Assembly (NCBI RefSeq): GCF_009796285.1
Contig: NZ_CP047020.1
Coordinates: forward strand, 5,642,001-5,706,000
Source: Streptomyces broussonetiae
GTDB lineage: Bacteria > Actinomycetota > Actinomycetes > Streptomycetales > Streptomycetaceae
Length of the DNA: 64,000 nt
Direction of reading: 5' to 3'
In this document: positions 61,646-64,000 of the stretch, in pieces
Layout: each line of letters opens with the position of its first letter
Numbering within the stretch: the first letter of the stretch is position 1
The notes under the pieces: generated by a model
The model's database searches: none
Told to the model about the DNA's origin: nothing
What the model saw: the letters and a program-made list of their open reading frames with translations, nothing else
Made by a program: the position numbers and the translations under genes

Positions 61646-62267
61646 CCGACTCGGCAGGTTTGATCAGCGACGGCGGGGAACGGTTGCCCGGGCGGCATCG
61701 GATTTCTGTGTGACGTGAGTCACGCGTTCTGGGGTGTCGCGGATGCCGCGGGTGAGACGGAAGAGGTTCGTGGCATGACGAAGGGCCCCGCGGGACGGAG
61801 AGACCGCGGGGCCCTTCTTTCGGTCAGCACCGACGTCAGGGCAGCGTCGGTGCCTGGGAGCGGTGCCGGGGGGGTGCACCGCTGGTCCGGTGACGAGCGA
61901 GGTGCAGCAGTGCCGTGTCTGCGCGGAGACCCGGCGCCTGGGCGCAGTGCTGGACGGGCAACGCGTCCGCAGTCGTTCGCCCTGGCAGTGGTGCGGGTGT
62001 GCAGTTCTTCCTGTGCGGTTTTCCGCCGACCGGCCCCGGGCGTCCCCGGAGCCGGCCGTTCTCTTGGGTGACCGGGCTGCTGTCCCCTGCCGTCCGGTCA
62101 CTTTCCCGGAGCGAGGTCCCACGGCGTACGGCACGACCCGTACACCTCATCGCTCCAGCGAGCCACGCGTGGTTCTGGCGGCCCGCCCCTGGCTGGCACG
62201 GACACACCGCTCAACGAAGGTGTGGGTGGGCCGGTCACGCGCCGTACGGGTGAGACGGTGATCGAAC
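61646..62267. other. 622-bp gap with further hairpins
   Basis: This gap between the GMC gene and the convergent chorismate mutase has no protein gene I can support. It contains a second strong terminator (61781-61819) and a 9-bp hairpin GCACCGACG/CGTCGGTGC (61827-61853). A minus-strand frame ending near 61680 reads NLFRLTRGIRDTPERVTHVT with good third-position GC but has no usable start before the hairpin. The right half (61860-62267) shows nothing. Confidence 0.45.
61781..61819 (+). terminator. second terminator hairpin
   Basis: AAGGGCCCCGCGG (61781-61793) pairs with CCGCGGGGCCCTT (61804-61816) around a 10-nt loop and is followed by CTTT. It lies 135 bp beyond the GMC terminator, with no gene between, so either it is a backup terminator or it ends a short unrecognised transcript. 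Confidence 0.7.
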
Positions 62268-62525
62268 TCAGATGCGGCCCCGGCACAGCTCGAGCAGGGT
62301 CATCGCGAGGGTGGTGCCGGGCTTGCCGAGGGCCTCGCGGTAGCGGCCGAGGATCTCCATCTCGCGCGAGAGGCTGACCCGCCGGCCGCCGGAGGCGATA
62401 CGGGTCTGCTGGACGACGTCGGAGACGGCCATCCGCTCCTGGATGAGGCCGATGATCCGGTCGTCGAGCGCGTCGATCCGCTCACGGGCGTCGGCGATGG
62501 TCGCTTCCGGGGAGGTGGTGGTCAT
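62268..62525 (-). CDS. chorismate mutase, AroQ class
   Basis: An 85-residue all-helical enzyme that converts chorismate to prephenate for Phe and Tyr. It shows DARERIDALDDRIIGLIQERM, then VQQTRIASGG, and a short C-terminal helix LAMTLLELCRGRI. The size matches the small intracellular chorismate mutases of actinobacteria, which often depend on DAHP synthase for full activity. It is preceded by an apparent attenuator with a Phe/Tyr-containing leader peptide, which fits feedback by end products. Confidence 0.93.
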   Translation of the reverse strand: MTTTSPEATIADARERIDALDDRIIGLIQERMAVSDVVQQTRIASGGRRVSLSREMEILGRYREALGKPGTTLAMTLLELCRGRI

Positions 62526-62595
62526 GTCGGGGCTCCTGGCGAAGGTGTCGGGGGCGGCGAAAGCGGCCGAGGTGCCCCGGAACGACAGAACCCGG

Positions 62596-62638
62596 AAAAC
62601 GCCAGACGCCCCGGGCCTTGTCGGCCCGGGGCGCCTGG
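62596..62638 (-). terminator. attenuator terminator before chorismate mutase
   Basis: On the minus strand 62638-62623 pairs with 62617-62602 over 16 bp with one mismatch (CGCCCCGGGCC against GGCCCGGGGCG), loop GACAA, followed by CGTTTT. It lies between the leader peptide and the structural gene. AACGCCA just upstream (about 62655-62649) is complementary to the 3' flank TGGCGTT, which offers an alternative pairing. Confidence 0.75.
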
Positions 62639-62657
62639 GAAGTCGCTTGGCGTTCGC

Positions 62658-62729
62658 TCAAGCAGCACGACCATGGCAGCCGGCGGGCCGGTTGCCATAG
62701 GTAAAGACGAAGGTCGAGTGCGAAAGCAT
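62658..62729 (-). CDS. Phe/Tyr leader peptide
   Basis: A 23-codon frame, MLSHSTFVFTYGNRPAGCHG then RAA. Residues 7, 9 and 11 are Phe, Phe and Tyr, the products of the pathway. CTT, TTT and TAT codons, rare in this genome, are used in it, as expected for a ribosome-stalling control peptide. CATACT ends 6 nt before the ATG, so the leader is probably translated from a leaderless message. The stop lies 20 nt before the terminator stem. Confidence 0.7.
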   Translation of the reverse strand: MLSHSTFVFTYGNRPAGCHGRAA

Positions 62730-62744
62730 GCGGTCAGTATGCCA

Positions 62745-62796
62745 CGCCTCCTCGTCCCGCTTCCCCGTGCCGCTTCCCCGTGCCGCTTCCTCGTCC
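62745..62796. repeat. 13-bp tandem repeats upstream of the leader
   Basis: Four consecutive 13-bp units (starting at 62745, 62758, 62771 and 62784) read CGCCTCCTCGTCC, CGCTTCCCCGTGC twice, and CGCTTCCTCGTCC. A weaker fifth follows. They cover the -35 region and upstream of the promoter reading toward the leader peptide. Confidence 0.7.
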
Positions 62797-62968
62797 CGCC
62801 TCCCGCCCGGCGGGCCGCTCGGGTCGCTGCCCGGCAGGCCGGTGCGGGTGGACGGACCGGCGGGCGAAGGGGTCCAGAGGCTGAGCCCCCGGTGAACGGG
62901 GCCCGTCGCACCGGTACCCCGTTAGAATCAGAACCACAGACCCCCGCCCGACCGCCGGAAGGCACCCC

Positions 62969-64000
62969 GTGTCATCAGCGACTCCCGCTGCCGCCGTCCC
63001 CGACACCGTCCTGGTCGTCGACTTCGGCGCGCAGTACGCCCAGCTCATCGCCCGTCGTGTCCGCGAGGCGCGGGTCTACAGCGAGATCGTGCCGAGCACC
63101 ATGCCGGTCCAGGAGATGCTCGCCAAGAACCCCGCGGCGATCATCCTCTCCGGAGGCCCCTCGTCGGTCTACGAGCCGGGCGCTCCCCGCCTCGACCGCG
63201 AGATCTTCGAGGCCGGCGTCCCCGTCTTCGGCATGTGCTACGGCTTCCAGCTGATGGCCCAGGCCCTCGGCGGCACCGTGGACAACACCGGCGCCCGCGA
63301 GTACGGCCGTACCGACCTGCACGTCTCCAGGACGGCCTCCACCCTCTTCGAGGGCACCCCGGCCGAGCAGCACGTGTGGATGTCCCACGGCGACGCCTGC
63401 TCCGCCGCCCCCGAGGGCTTTGCCGTGACCGCGTCCACGGACGTCGTCCCGGTCGCCGCCTTCGAGAACGACGAGCAGAAGCTCTACGGCGTCCAGTACC
63501 ACCCCGAGGTCCTGCACTCCACGTACGGCCAGCAGGTGCTCGAGCACTTCCTGTACCGCGGCGCGGGCCTCACCCCGTCCTGGACCACCGGCAATGTGAT
63601 CGAGGAGCAGGTCACCGCGATCCGCGAGCAGGTCGGCGACCGGCGCGCGATCTGCGGCCTGTCCGGCGGCGTGGACTCCGCCGTCGCCGCCGCCCTCGTC
63701 GCGCGCGCCATCGGCGACCAGCTGACCTGCGTGTACGTCGACCACGGCCTGATGCGCAAGGGCGAGACCGAGCAGGTCGAGAAGGACTTCGTGGCCGCGA
63801 CCGGCGTCAAGCTGGTCGTCGTCGACGCCGAGGAGCGCTTCCTCAGCGCGCTCAAGGGCGTCTCGGACCCCGAGGAGAAGCGCAAGATCATCGGCCGTGA
63901 GTTCATCCGCGTCTTCGAGCAGGCGCAGGCCGAGATCATCGCCGACCAGGGCCCGGCCGTGGAGTTCCTGGTCCAGGGCACCCTGTACCCGGACGTGGTC
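62969..64000 (+). CDS. guaA: GMP synthase, glutamine-hydrolysing (partial)
   Basis: The first 344 residues are present; the gene runs off the right edge. The class I glutamine amidotransferase domain shows VVDFGAQYAQLIARRVRE, the catalytic Cys in GMCYGFQLM, and QYHPEVLHS. The ATP-pyrophosphatase domain follows with the P-loop LSGGVDSAVAAAL. It aminates XMP, made by guaB, to GMP. GTG at 62969 has GGAAGG 6 nt upstream, and TAGAAT at 62922-62927 is a good -10 box. Confidence 0.97.
   Translation, partial: MSSATPAAAVPDTVLVVDFGAQYAQLIARRVREARVYSEIVPSTMPVQEMLAKNPAAIILSGGPSSVYEPGAPRLDREIFEAGVPVFGMCYGFQLMAQALGGTVDNTGAREYGRTDLHVSRTASTLFEGTPAEQHVWMSHGDACSAAPEGFAVTASTDVVPVAAFENDEQKLYGVQYHPEVLHSTYGQQVLEHFLYRGAGLTPSWTTGNVIEEQVTAIREQVGDRRAICGLSGGVDSAVAAALVARAIGDQLTCVYVDHGLMRKGETEQVEKDFVAATGVKLVVVDAEERFLSALKGVSDPEEKRKIIGREFIRVFEQAQAEIIADQGPAVEFLVQGTLYPDVV

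Noticed and set aside
61664..61795. Small minus-strand gene reading NLFRLTRGIRDTPERVTHVT
   Set aside because: Third-position GC is suggestive, but no start codon lies between it and a strong hairpin inside the frame, so I could not support a complete gene.

Overview
The window is a 64 kb piece of a Streptomyces chromosome. Base composition is very GC-rich with strong third-position GC, which creates many long antisense shadow frames. It carries Streptomyces developmental regulators (whiD, bldM), a shbA-type sigma factor and a GroEL with a His-rich tail. From memory, the gene order rplM-rpsI-glmM-coaA-glmS-acpS-nnr-alr-tsaE-tsaB-rimI-tsaD-groES-groEL-whiD-bldM-sigma-guaB-guaB3-guaA matches the S. 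coelicolor SCO4734-SCO4785 core region and is also recognisable in Mycobacterium (rplM to guaA, with sigD, whiB3 and choD). No database search was run.

Layout. 1-10.7 kb: a partial membrane protein, the L13/S9 ribosomal operon, amino-sugar synthesis (glmM, glmS), coaA and a DUF389 protein, a small secreted SH3-like protein, an SDR, acpS and the NAD(P)HX repair enzyme. 10.8-18.9 kb: wall-related genes (an L,D-transpeptidase with a long low-complexity stalk, alr), a hydrolase, the t6A set tsaE/tsaB/rimI/tsaD with overlapping ends, and a small gene behind an iron-box-like palindrome. 18.9-19.1 kb: a strong promoter, a structured region and a perfect terminator, forming a candidate small RNA. 19.1-28 kb: accessory genes. 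A LacI regulator sits between decayed pieces of a GH3 beta-glucosidase and a CBM2 domain. They are followed by an LCP protein, an ECF42-type sigma factor with its DGPF partner, a methyltransferase and two polysaccharide deacetylases.

28-40 kb: groES-groEL1 under two CIRCE elements, several single enzymes, a LysR regulator, divergent whiD/bldM with an exact sigma-BldN-type promoter for bldM, a 1.2 kb repeat-bearing stretch, the shbA-like sigma gene, guaB and guaB3. 40-41.3 kb: a complete IS30-family element that has split the large terminator hairpin downstream of guaB3. 41.4-45.3 kb: a small membrane protein, a UDP-glucose-dehydrogenase-like protein lacking its catalytic Cys, and glpD. 45.9-57.9 kb: five Ser/Thr kinase-family genes. 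Four share the order kinase, low-complexity linker, one membrane segment, and a related extracytoplasmic domain. One of the four is a pseudokinase whose kinase fold is interrupted by about 340 residues. An AraC regulator and an MBL hydrolase lie among them. 58-64 kb: succinate-semialdehyde dehydrogenase, a cholesterol-oxidase-like GMC enzyme, a chorismate mutase preceded by an apparent Phe/Tyr attenuator with a 23-codon leader peptide, and the start of guaA.

Recurring regulatory theme: about a dozen genes have a TAnnnT -10 box 6-7 nt before the start codon and usually no Shine-Dalgarno sequence, which predicts leaderless transcripts. The most promising leads are the small RNA at 18.94-19.10 kb, the attenuator at 62.6-62.73 kb, the kinase cluster with its shared ectodomain, and the IS30 insertion into a terminator loop.
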